From an uncultured Bacteroidota bacterium (GTDB lineage Bacteria > Bacteroidota > Rhodothermia > Rhodothermales > UBA10348): 59,917 bases of DNA. This document shows, piece after piece, positions 16,928 to 24,766 of this stretch (positions within the stretch are counted from its first letter, which is position 1; every line of letters starts with the position of its first letter). The position numbers and the translations under genes are program-made. The stretch covers positions 1-59,917 of the forward strand of contig CALFHN010000124.1 of NCBI GenBank assembly GCA_937876355.1, written 5' to 3'. The notes beneath the pieces are model-generated. The model was not told where the DNA came from, ran no database searches, and worked only from the letters and a program-made list of their open reading frames with translations.

Positions 16928-18415
16928 ATGGCTTCTTCTATCGAGCCGATTTTGGCCCAAATTCCGTTTGACGACGTCCTCCGAAAGGTGGGTGAAGTAT
17001 CAGGACGCGAAGGAATCTTGGCCTATGCTGTAGGCGGCGTGGTTAGAGACGCGATGTTGGGGCGCGAAACAACAGATATAGACTTTGTCTGTCTTGGCCC
17101 TCGCAGTGGTATTCGCCTTGCTGAAGCTGTTCGGCGAAAGCTGGGGGGCGAGGTAGTTCATGTGTACGAAAATTTTGGTACGGCGGCCGTTCGTATTCCT
17201 CTTCCCGATTCGAAATTTCTTGTTTTAGAGTTTGTGGGAGCGCGCAAAGAAAGTTATTCGCGTGACTCTCGTAAACCAGTAGTTGAGACCGGGACGCTTT
17301 CAGACGACCAACATCGTAGGGATTTTACAGTCAATTCCATGGCCGTGGATATACATCCAGATCGGTATGGAGACCTTTATGATCCTTTTGGAGGTATTGC
17401 AGATCTGAGTAACGGTGTTTTGCGCACTCCGCTCGATCCCATCTCGACGTTTGAAGACGATCCGCTGCGTATTATTCGGGCGGCCCGATTCGCTTGTCAG
17501 CTTGGTTTTATAATCGATCCAATTACATTTACTGGAATGAAGGATCGGGCCGACCGTATTTCCATCGTAAGCCCAGAGCGAATAACGGTTGAGCTAGAAA
17601 AGATCATGCTCTGTCCTGAGCCCTCCGTAGGATTTAATTGGCTGTATGAGTGCGGCGTGTTGCACCAATTCTTTCCCGACTTGGTCGCGTTGCAGGGTGT
17701 AGAAACCCAAGAGGGTGTGCGGCACAAAGACAATTTCTTCCACACCCTAAAAGTGGTAGACAATCTGGTTGAAAGCGTGGCAAACCGTGCGCCCTCCGAT
17801 ACGCTTTGGCTTCGTTGGGCTGCCTTGCTACATGACATAGGTAAGCCAAAATCCAAGCGCTTCACCGAAGGGGTTGGTTGGAGCTTTCACGGCCACGAGG
17901 ATAAGGGTGCCAGAATGGTACCTAAACTATTCAAGGCGCTGCGCTTGCCCACGGACGAGCGCATGAGGACTGTTCAGGAGTTGGTTCGCCTGCATCATCG
18001 CCCTGTTTCCTTAGTTGATGACTCTGTAACGGATTCCGCCGTAAGGCGCCTGCTCTTTGACGCAGGGGATCTAATCGACGATTTGATGTTGTTGGTCCGG
18101 GCAGATATCACATCAAAAAACACAAAAAAGGTCAGGCGTTACCTACGAGCTTTTGACTCGGTCGAAACTAAATTCAAGGAAGTCGAAGAAAAAGATCATT
18201 TGCGGAATTTTCAGCCGCCCGTTGATGGCGCTGAGATTATGAGCAGCCTCAACCTCCCGCCCTCTCGAGCAGTAGGTGAAATTAAGAACGCGATACGAGA
18301 AGCCGTGTTGGATGGACTCGTCGAAAATAACCATGATGCAGCGTTTGCCTACATGATGGAGATAAAAGATCAGATTCTAGCGGGGATACCGGAATCTTAT
18401 TTCCGAGCCACATAA
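16928..18415 (+). CDS. CCA tRNA nucleotidyltransferase / poly(A) polymerase family with HD domain
   Basis: Class II nucleotidyltransferase that adds or repairs the tRNA 3' CCA end. The catalytic head has GGVVRD (36-41) and the metal-binding pair DID (50-52), then RRDFTVNSMAVDI and IIRAARFACQLGF, a tRNA/nucleotide-selection motif. A C-terminal HD phosphohydrolase domain is present (LLHDIGKPKS, then HGHED and LVRLHHRP). Sequence alone does not cleanly separate CCA-adding from A-adding or poly(A) activity, so no symbol is assigned. Length (495 aa) suits the CCA-HD type. Confidence 0.88.
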   Translation: MASSIEPILAQIPFDDVLRKVGEVSGREGILAYAVGGVVRDAMLGRETTDIDFVCLGPRSGIRLAEAVRRKLGGEVVHVYENFGTAAVRIPLPDSKFLVLEFVGARKESYSRDSRKPVVETGTLSDDQHRRDFTVNSMAVDIHPDRYGDLYDPFGGIADLSNGVLRTPLDPISTFEDDPLRIIRAARFACQLGFIIDPITFTGMKDRADRISIVSPERITVELEKIMLCPEPSVGFNWLYECGVLHQFFPDLVALQGVETQEGVRHKDNFFHTLKVVDNLVESVANRAPSDTLWLRWAALLHDIGKPKSKRFTEGVGWSFHGHEDKGARMVPKLFKALRLPTDERMRTVQELVRLHHRPVSLVDDSVTDSAVRRLLFDAGDLIDDLMLLVRADITSKNTKKVRRYLRAFDSVETKFKEVEEKDHLRNFQPPVDGAEIMSSLNLPPSRAVGEIKNAIREAVLDGLVENNHDAAFAYMMEIKDQILAGIPESYFRAT

Positions 18416-18519
18416 GAATATTAGTGCATCCTGTGGAAATATTTCCCGTACTCAACTCTTTAGTATTCTACTAACATGAGTCTGGTGTTTTAACTCAGAC
18501 TGTATAGAGGGCGACACTC

Positions 18520-18690
18520 ATGGCAGATCTTCTTCGAGTTATTCTTTCCGTTATCATCCCACCCTTGGGCGTGTTTTTCAAAGTGGGATTTGGCATGCAC
18601 TTTTGGCTCAACATCGTCTTGACCATGATGGGATACGTTCCTGGCCTGGTTCACGCCATTTGGATCTTAGCGTCCAAGGGCCGGGGCTAA
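18520..18690 (+). CDS. YqaE/Pmp3-family small membrane protein
   Basis: A 56-residue ORF (MADLLRVILSVIIPPLGVFF...ILASKGRG). It matches the Pmp3/UPF0057 family: two transmembrane helices, an IIPPLGVF motif in the first, the FWLNIVLTMMGYVPGLVHAIW pattern in the second, and a short basic tail. Homologues are hydrophobic stress-induced proteins linked to membrane potential and salt or cold tolerance. It lies about 100 bp after the CCA gene, with a short inverted repeat (AGTCTG...CAGACT) just before it, and about 30 bp before the convergent cupredoxin gene. Confidence 0.9.
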   Translation: MADLLRVILSVIIPPLGVFFKVGFGMHFWLNIVLTMMGYVPGLVHAIWILASKGRG

Positions 18691-18717
18691 GGTGTTGCGA
18701 AAAGGAGAACGTCTAGT

Positions 18718-19947
18718 TCACTTCAGCAAAGTCATCGCCTTTGTCAGGCTCACGTCCCCTGCAGTGAGTCTGTAGAGATAGACGCCTGCCGGTAAGTTCG
18801 AAGCGTCGAAGGAAATGTGGTGGGTACCAGCTGGCCTTGTCCCAAAGATGCGTTCTTTCACCTGTCTTCCCTGCATATCCACTACCGTCAGCCTAACGTC
18901 AGCGGCCAGAGGGAGGGAGTAGGAGATGGTGGTAGAAGGGTTGAACGGGTTGGGATAGTTTACCCAGAGTCGAAACTCCTCCGGGACGTCGCCATCCTCA
19001 AGTCGTGTCGACGTGTTGACTGAAATCGTGCCGTGCATGCCGAGGTCGTGGTGTCCAGGAATCGTACAGATAACCTCAAAGTCGCCATCTGCGGTCGGAA
19101 CAAAGAACAATTCGGTTCGGCCTCCGATGAGGAGTTCTATAGTATTGAAATAGGGTACTTTGACTTCTGCCCTAGAGTCCTCGGCCTTGCGCGTAACCAC
19201 CGTTCGGTAGAATTCCGCGGCTGCGTAGTAGTGCTTTTCGTTGTTTGTCGAAGAGTTGATCAGATTTAATTGGTAGCCAGAGTCCCGCTGCAGCCTCAGT
19301 TCCGGCGGATCAAAGGCGAGAGAACCACTAGGGCCTTCTACCATCTGAAGGTTTATCTCCTGAGCCGTGCCCCATACTGCATGTGAGCCCTCCCGTCTGT
19401 CGTCGATGATTAATGTTGGATCGAAGTTCGGGTCGACTTCGAGATCCAATTGGAAATTCTGGCCGCCTGTTATCGTTACTTGTGCGGTCATCCCTGCCGC
19501 GGCGTGACCCGCAACGGTACACGACAGGTCATATGTGCCAGGACGTACGGGTATGAAGTAGATATCAACTGACCCGCCAATGAATAATTCGACTTCGTCG
19601 AAGTAAGGGGCCTTGTACTCTGCGTCTATTGTTTGCACCTTTCGGGTGGCGATGACCTGAAAGAAACTGTTGGTAACATCTGGAGACAGGTCATGCTTTA
19701 GAATGTTGGCCGCGGAATTTTGAAGTCGGAGAATGTAGGGTTGTCCAGCCTCAAACGTGAGTTGGTTCGGACTGAATGTGAGAAGCGACCCTGATTCGAC
19801 CATTTCAACGACTACCAGTGTGCTAGCCCCCCAGTCAGCACCGGCTACCCATTCGCTCGCCTTCACATGTGGTGATTGAGCGCTTGCCGAGATCAAGCAT
19901 GAAGCGAGACTGACGGCTGCAAAGAGACAGAAGAGCTTCCTCATCAT
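18718..19947 (-). CDS. Secreted double-cupredoxin protein with T9SS sorting domain
   Basis: Signal peptide (about 24 aa, ending ASAQ), two cupredoxin domains and a type IX secretion C-terminal domain. Domain 1 (about 40-160) has candidate type 1 copper ligands H85, C143, H148 and M153 (CTVAGHAAAGM). Domain 2 (about 185-312) has H239, C294, H299 and M304 (CTIPGHHDLGM). Both therefore appear able to bind blue copper. The tail (YPNPFNPSTTISY...GVYLYRLTAG) is the type A sorting motif, so the protein is probably exported and surface-attached. It may carry electrons or buffer copper outside the cell; the partner is unknown. The two domains are clearly an internal duplication (ATRKVQ/VTRKAE and APYFDEVEL/VPYFNTIEL). 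Confidence 0.88.
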   Translation of the reverse strand: MMRKLFCLFAAVSLASCLISASAQSPHVKASEWVAGADWGASTLVVVEMVESGSLLTFSPNQLTFEAGQPYILRLQNSAANILKHDLSPDVTNSFFQVIATRKVQTIDAEYKAPYFDEVELFIGGSVDIYFIPVRPGTYDLSCTVAGHAAAGMTAQVTITGGQNFQLDLEVDPNFDPTLIIDDRREGSHAVWGTAQEINLQMVEGPSGSLAFDPPELRLQRDSGYQLNLINSSTNNEKHYYAAAEFYRTVVTRKAEDSRAEVKVPYFNTIELLIGGRTELFFVPTADGDFEVICTIPGHHDLGMHGTISVNTSTRLEDGDVPEEFRLWVNYPNPFNPSTTISYSLPLAADVRLTVVDMQGRQVKERIFGTRPAGTHHISFDASNLPAGVYLYRLTAGDVSLTKAMTLLK

Positions 19948-20120
19948 AACTTACCTCACGGTTTTGGGCAGGATCGCATGAGCGGAAGAAGGAGACCGGC
20001 TTGTGGGGGTTTCGACCGCAACTTCCGCCGGAATTTTGCAAGAAATGAGTAAAGGGCGCTATGGGGAATTCCATGAAGCCCGTGTAGTGAATACACTTTC
20101 GCGCGAATTGGGTCAAATAA

Positions 20121-20153
20121 ATAGGGGGCGCGGCCTACGGCCGCGCCCCCTAT
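20121..20153 (-). terminator. GC-rich hairpin terminator
   Basis: Arms 20121-20135 and 20139-20153 pair perfectly over 15 bp around a 3-base loop. It lies 34 bp after the stop of the minus-strand orphan gene and, on that strand, is followed by TTATTTGACC. It is the likely terminator for that gene and insulates the cupredoxin gene downstream. Confidence 0.75.
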
Positions 20154-20187
20154 CAAACTTTCAGGCCACGAACACAAAATGTGCTCG

Positions 20188-20586
20188 TTATTTTACCTCT
20201 TCCTTCACTGGACGAACGTCCCACATCAACATCTGATCAATGTCGGCGGAATCCTCTTCTCCATCGGCATCGGTGAACGAGTAATCACCCAGTTTTTCGC
20301 GCTGTAATGGCGACAATAGCCTCCATGTCTGTCCTTCCTGATCCACAAATTCTGATGGAAATGGGTTCACAACCCGATAGGATGGATGATATTCTTTATA
20401 CGTCAGCTCAGCGGCATGTAGCGCTGCTCTTCTGGCGCCGGCCATAGTGGAGCTCTTTCCCACAACCTTGAATGGCGTAATGGTAATTGAGGCAACAAAG
20501 TATCCGTCTTCTTGCTCAAGGTATTCGGGGCGCATGACCTTAAAGTCACCCGGGTGAGGGTACGCGCTACGTTCGTTGATATCCAT
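20188..20586 (-). CDS. Orphan hypothetical protein
   Basis: A 132-aa protein (from ATG 20586; the longer frame to 20652 has an unlikely basic N terminus). I recognise no family. It is soluble, with no signal peptide or membrane segment. The middle part, YFVASITITPFKVVG followed by ARRAALHAAELTYKEYHP, looks like a strand-helix unit, and the C terminus is acidic (TDADGEEDSADIDQM). A strong terminator follows. The end of the gene and its own terminator suggest a real, separately transcribed gene. Confidence 0.6.
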   Translation of the reverse strand: MDINERSAYPHPGDFKVMRPEYLEQEDGYFVASITITPFKVVGKSSTMAGARRAALHAAELTYKEYHPSYRVVNPFPSEFVDQEGQTWRLLSPLQREKLGDYSFTDADGEEDSADIDQMLMWDVRPVKEEVK

Positions 20587-20659
20587 GATCTTGTCTCTTC
20601 GAATGCTATGTTTTCTTGTTCGCTTATCTGTCGAACACGTAGGGCTGTTCACCCAGTCG

Positions 20660-21254
20660 TTGTTGAAGGCACTTCTACTACAGTGGTTTCCGTTGGTTCG
20701 ATTAGAAGTTTGTGAAGGTTTAAGTGGTTGTCCCTCAACATGTTGGCCAAAAACCCGTGTTTAATTACCCGTCTGAACCCGATTTCAAAATGAATAGCCC
20801 GTTATTGCACACCCGAATAAGCCGTTATTGGTCAATCCTTTTGATGCCATGTGGATAACCTCTTGACAAGATCGTGAAGTATCGAATTCACAAACACCAA
20901 TAACGGTTATCTCTGTTTCCTGACTGCTTTATGACCGTGTTTTTATTGATCATTTTCGATGATTGAGCATCTGATAGGCAAGGAATTGTTAAGAATGCAA
21001 TTGTGGAAAGTTTCTTCTTGCATAACGGCGGTTTGGTCGATTTATTAGTAGCTGCACACGCCGCCACTTTGAATGCACGGTTTATCGCTATCAGGCCATA
21101 AACCGTTATTTTTCTACGGAAGAACCAGTTCAAGAAGAAAGGACACTAGTGCTTGATTATGGCCCATAGCCGTCCCCGCGGCATCCCACTAATAATCAGG
21201 CTCCCCGGAGTTGCTATCCTAATAAGACTTGCACCCAAGATTTGAAAAGTAATT
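20660..21254. promoter_or_regulatory. Long repeat-bearing leader upstream of nrdJ
   Basis: About 600 bp without a convincing gene. It contains three exact 9-mers CCGTTATTG or its complement (20799-20807, 20822-20830, 20898-20906) and two further cores (ATAACGG 21022-21028; CCGTTATT 21103-21110). It also has a perfect DnaA box TGTGGATAA at 20850-20858. The elements occur in both orientations and some lie close together. I suggest regulator sites and possibly DnaA control of the ribonucleotide reductase gene. I see no cobalamin riboswitch core. Confidence 0.5.
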
Positions 21255-24254
21255 ATGTCAGAAGCAAAACGCACATCGTTGTTTGGTCAAGGTGAGACTC
21301 CTGAAATCGACCCAACCCTAGGCCTCACTATTTCACGTGTATTTTCGGAGGAAGGCCAAGACCCCTTTACTTCGGTAGAATGGGATCGTCGAGACGCTTG
21401 TATTAAGAATCACAAAGGCGACAAAATATTTGAACAGACTGACGTCGAGTTTCCAGTCTCTTGGAGCCTGCTAGCCACCAATGTGGTCACCAGCAAGTAT
21501 TTTTATGGTGAGCTCTCTAAAAACGGAATCCACCCAAATGATGGTGGCCGTGAAAACAGTTTGCAGCAACTCATCCACCGAGTCACCAAAACGATTACAG
21601 ACTGGGGTACGGAAGGGGGCTACTTCGCCACGAAAGAGGATGGAGATGCATTTTATGACGAGTTGAGCTGGCTTTGCTTGCATCAATACGGAGCGTTCAA
21701 TAGCCCCGTTTGGTTTAACGTAGGCCTAAATCATGAGTATGGGGTTACCGATACGGGTAACAAGACCATTTATGGTTGGGATGCTAAAAAGAAAAAGGCT
21801 GTAGCCGTCGATCCATACATTCGCCCTCAAGCTTCTGCGTGTTTCATTATTTCTGTTGAAGATTCGATCGACGATATTTGGAAGCTAATGGGCGAAAGTG
21901 CTAGACTCTTCAAGTTTGGCTCTGGAGTTGGGGCCGATTGGTCCAAACTGCGCTCTAGTCAAGAATTCCTTTCGGGTGGGGGTACACCTTCTGGGCCTGT
22001 TTCGTTTATGAAGGTTCAAGATGCGACGGGCGGAACCATCAAAAGCGGAGGAAAAACCCGTCGGGCTGCCATCATGCAGACCTTGAAAATTTGGCATCCA
22101 GATGTCGAAGAATTTATTGGATCCAAACAAGAGGAAGAAAAAAAGGCATGGGCTCTTATTGAACAGGGCTACGATGGCTCATTCAATGGTCCTGCTTACG
22201 GATCTGTCGCTTTTCAGAACGTGAATCAATCCGTTCGTGTTAACGACGAATTTATGTCGGCCGCCGATGATAACGCGGCATTCGGATTTCGTGCGGTTAA
22301 AACGGGCGAAGTGATCAGAGAGGTGAACGCGGCCTCTTTGCTAGATCAAATCGCACAAGGAACGCATGTATGCGGAGATCCAGGCGTTCAATACGAAGAC
22401 ACCATTCAACGTTGGCACACATGTAAGAATCACGGAGATATCAACTCGAGCAATCCCTGCTCTGAGTATATGTTTTTGGATGACTCCGCATGCAATTTGG
22501 CATCGCTCAACCTGCGTAAATTCCAAACGGAAGACGGAACCATCGATGTGTCCCGCTACCGCGCCGCGGCTCGTATTTATATCACGGCTATGGAAATCCT
22601 GGTAGATAATGCAGGCTATCCATCCGCCTCCATCGCTGAAAACTCCCATAAATATCGTCCCTTAGGTCTTGGTTTCGCGAATCTTGGTGCACTTCTTATG
22701 TCGATGGGTTTGCCCTACGACAGTGACGAGGGCCGGGCCGTTGCTGGTGCACTGATGGCTATCGAACACTCGGAAGCATACGCGCGGTCGGCAGAGATTG
22801 CTGCGAATCCTAAAATCGGCACATTCGACGGATACGCCGACAACCGGGAGCCTTTCCTCGAAGTAATGCGCATGCACCGCGACGCCGTAGACACCATCCA
22901 TTCCTCTTGCCCTGAATACTTAGTAGAGGCCGCCCGCCAGTCCGCGGACAGAATGGTGGCTTTGGGCGAAGTACATGGATATCGCAATGCACAATCAACG
23001 GTCCTTGCACCGACCGGAACTATCGGTTTCATGATGGACTGCGATACCACTGGAGTGGAGCCAGACATCGCACTAGTCAAATACAAGTTGTTGGCTGGAA
23101 AGGGAGATGGAATGCTCAAAATCATCAACAAGACGGTTCCAGAGGCGCTCCAGAAGCTTGGTTATTCCGATAAAAAAGTTGCCGCTATCCTCAAGTTTAT
23201 TGAGAAAAACGACACCATTGAAGGTGCGCCCAAGCTAAAAGATGAACACCTTCCAGTTTTCGATTGTGCATTTAAGCCGTTCAAAGGCAACCGATCCATT
23301 CACCACATGGGTCACATTAAAATGATGGCTGCGGCACAACCATTCATTTCAGGTGCTATTTCGAAAACAGTCAACATGCCTGAAACTACGACCGTCGAAG
23401 AGATTGCCGATGCGTATATGCAGGGATGGAAGCTAGGGCTCAAGGCTGTCGCTATTTATCGCGAAAACTCCAAAAGAAGCCAGCCTCTTTCTACTTCAAA
23501 AGGAGGAAACACTAAAAATGCCGTCGAAAGCTCGGGAGACGGCCGCGTGGGCACTGCCGAACCCGAAATCAGAGTTGTGGAGCGCGTAGTTCATACTTCC
23601 GTACGCCACCGCCTTCCGGACGAACGCCCTTCGGTTACCCATAAGTTTTCCATTGCGGGTCACGAAGGTTACCTGCACATCGGGATGTATCCTGATACCA
23701 AAATGCCGGGTGAGATTTTCATCACCATGGCAAAAGAAGGCTCCACCATCTCAGGGTTGATGGATGCATTCGCGACCTCAATTTCAATCGCGTTGCAATA
23801 CAACGTGCCGCTAGAAGATCTGTGTAACAAGTTCAGCCACATGCGCTTCGAGCCAAATGGTTTTACGAACAATCGGCAGATTCCGATTGCTAAATCAATA
23901 ATGGATTACATCTTCCGCTACTTGGCTTTGCGTTTTATCGCACAGCCAGTCGTGCAAGCTGTTAAACCAAAAATAGTGGAGCCAGCAGAAGACATCGAAC
24001 AAGTAGACATGTTTGTTGCTCAGCCTACAGAAAGTGTTATAGACCCATTAGTCGGAAGCACAGTAGATGACTTTTTGGATCGAACATCCTCCGTATCACC
24101 TACGTCAACGGTTACGGCGGCGTCTGCGAAGGAGAATTCAACATTTGCCAATCAGGAAGATGCGCCACCATGTTCAAATTGCGGAAGCATTACGGTGCGA
24201 AGCGGAGCATGTTATTCGTGTCCAAACTGTGGCAATACGAGTGGGTGTGGTTAA
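21255..24254 (+). CDS. nrdJ: Adenosylcobalamin-dependent (class II) ribonucleotide reductase
   Basis: Converts ribonucleotides to deoxyribonucleotides using adenosylcobalamin, so it works with or without oxygen. Length (999 aa) is that of the long NrdJ type. Family landmarks include NSPVWFNVG, GSGVGADWSKLRSS, SGGKTRRAAIMQTL, SNPCSEYMFLDDSACNLASLNL (active-site region) and STVLAPTGTIGFMMDCDTTG. The C-terminal tail has a Cys-rich ribbon (CSNCGS...CYSCPNCGNTSGCG), the usual re-reduction tail. No nrdA/nrdB genes are in the window. The gene is monocistronic, with a strong terminator about 110 bp downstream. Confidence 0.97.
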   Translation: MSEAKRTSLFGQGETPEIDPTLGLTISRVFSEEGQDPFTSVEWDRRDACIKNHKGDKIFEQTDVEFPVSWSLLATNVVTSKYFYGELSKNGIHPNDGGRENSLQQLIHRVTKTITDWGTEGGYFATKEDGDAFYDELSWLCLHQYGAFNSPVWFNVGLNHEYGVTDTGNKTIYGWDAKKKKAVAVDPYIRPQASACFIISVEDSIDDIWKLMGESARLFKFGSGVGADWSKLRSSQEFLSGGGTPSGPVSFMKVQDATGGTIKSGGKTRRAAIMQTLKIWHPDVEEFIGSKQEEEKKAWALIEQGYDGSFNGPAYGSVAFQNVNQSVRVNDEFMSAADDNAAFGFRAVKTGEVIREVNAASLLDQIAQGTHVCGDPGVQYEDTIQRWHTCKNHGDINSSNPCSEYMFLDDSACNLASLNLRKFQTEDGTIDVSRYRAAARIYITAMEILVDNAGYPSASIAENSHKYRPLGLGFANLGALLMSMGLPYDSDEGRAVAGALMAIEHSEAYARSAEIAANPKIGTFDGYADNREPFLEVMRMHRDAVDTIHSSCPEYLVEAARQSADRMVALGEVHGYRNAQSTVLAPTGTIGFMMDCDTTGVEPDIALVKYKLLAGKGDGMLKIINKTVPEALQKLGYSDKKVAAILKFIEKNDTIEGAPKLKDEHLPVFDCAFKPFKGNRSIHHMGHIKMMAAAQPFISGAISKTVNMPETTTVEEIADAYMQGWKLGLKAVAIYRENSKRSQPLSTSKGGNTKNAVESSGDGRVGTAEPEIRVVERVVHTSVRHRLPDERPSVTHKFSIAGHEGYLHIGMYPDTKMPGEIFITMAKEGSTISGLMDAFATSISIALQYNVPLEDLCNKFSHMRFEPNGFTNNRQIPIAKSIMDYIFRYLALRFIAQPVVQAVKPKIVEPAEDIEQVDMFVAQPTESVIDPLVGSTVDDFLDRTSSVSPTSTVTAASAKENSTFANQEDAPPCSNCGSITVRSGACYSCPNCGNTSGCG

Positions 24255-24367
24255 GGCACCCGCGGCGCCTTAAGGCCGCAAAGAAATTCCGATGGGAGCC
24301 GGGGGGCTATCGTCGGGATGATACACCTCAAGACTCGGTCTTCAGTACTGGGTCTGGTTAACGGGGA
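24255..24367. other. nrdJ 3' untranslated region with weak inverted repeat
   Basis: An inverted repeat TTAAGGC...GCCTTAA (24251-24257 and 24267-24273) overlaps the nrdJ stop codon. It has no T-run, so it is unlikely to terminate by itself. No gene is seen. Confidence 0.4.
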
Positions 24368-24407
24368 GCGTCCGGTGGTTGGTGGGACCGCCGGACGCCA
24401 TTTTTTT
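24368..24407 (+). terminator. nrdJ: Intrinsic terminator after nrdJ
   Basis: Stem 24368-24379 (GCGTCCGGTGGT) pairs with 24387-24398 (ACCGCCGGACGC), with one T-G wobble and a 7-base loop. Seven T residues follow at 24401-24407. This is a textbook Rho-independent terminator for nrdJ. Confidence 0.88.
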
Positions 24408-24766
24408 GTGGCAACCGTTCTTTGGTCGTTGGGCGTGCTTCATCGGACTGGAAGAAATCAACGGAGACGGATGCAATATCCTCCGGCTGCTGAATGGTAT
24501 GTTGATTTCTTCAACGTCCTCAAAATCACCCCCAACGACCCTACGGTTGCCAATCCAAAACGACACCTTTGATTTAGTATTCAGCGTTCTCAAAAGCATG
24601 CTTCACACTCTCTGTCGGTAGGCAATTGAAACAGCTCTTTGGACTTCAATGTCTTGACATCAAGGGTTTTTTCTTCTTTGGTGGCCAAGGCAATTCGGGG
24701 CAAAAAGAAATACCTAACAAGAGTTGGGTCCGGAAGGAGTTAGATTGGTGATTATTCTTCGACGAA
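24408..24766. other. Intergenic region before ELWxxDGT protein gene
   Basis: About 360 bp. Short open frames occur on both strands, but none resembles a protein and they overlap each other. A small palindrome CTTGACATCAAG followed by six Ts lies near 24652-24676. The promoter of the following gene must be here, but I cannot place it with confidence. Confidence 0.4.

Noticed and set aside
20888-21133. 81-codon minus-strand frame in the nrdJ leader
   Set aside because: No family, no plausible start context, and it covers the repeated CCGTTAT elements; treated as chance.
20660-21254. Possible cobalamin riboswitch upstream of the B12-dependent nrdJ
   Set aside because: I looked for the GGTG...CCC and GCnACTG-type core and did not find it on either strand; only the repeats and a DnaA box are clear.
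20660-21254. Possible origin of replication (DnaA box)
   Set aside because: Only one perfect DnaA box is present, with no cluster, no AT-rich unwinding region and no dnaA/dnaN neighbours.
22715-23131. 138-codon minus-strand frame inside nrdJ
   Set aside because: It lies opposite a well-conserved part of nrdJ and reads as low-complexity shadow sequence.
24318-24621. Three short overlapping frames after nrdJ, on both strands
   Set aside because: They overlap one another and the nrdJ terminator, and none resembles a protein.
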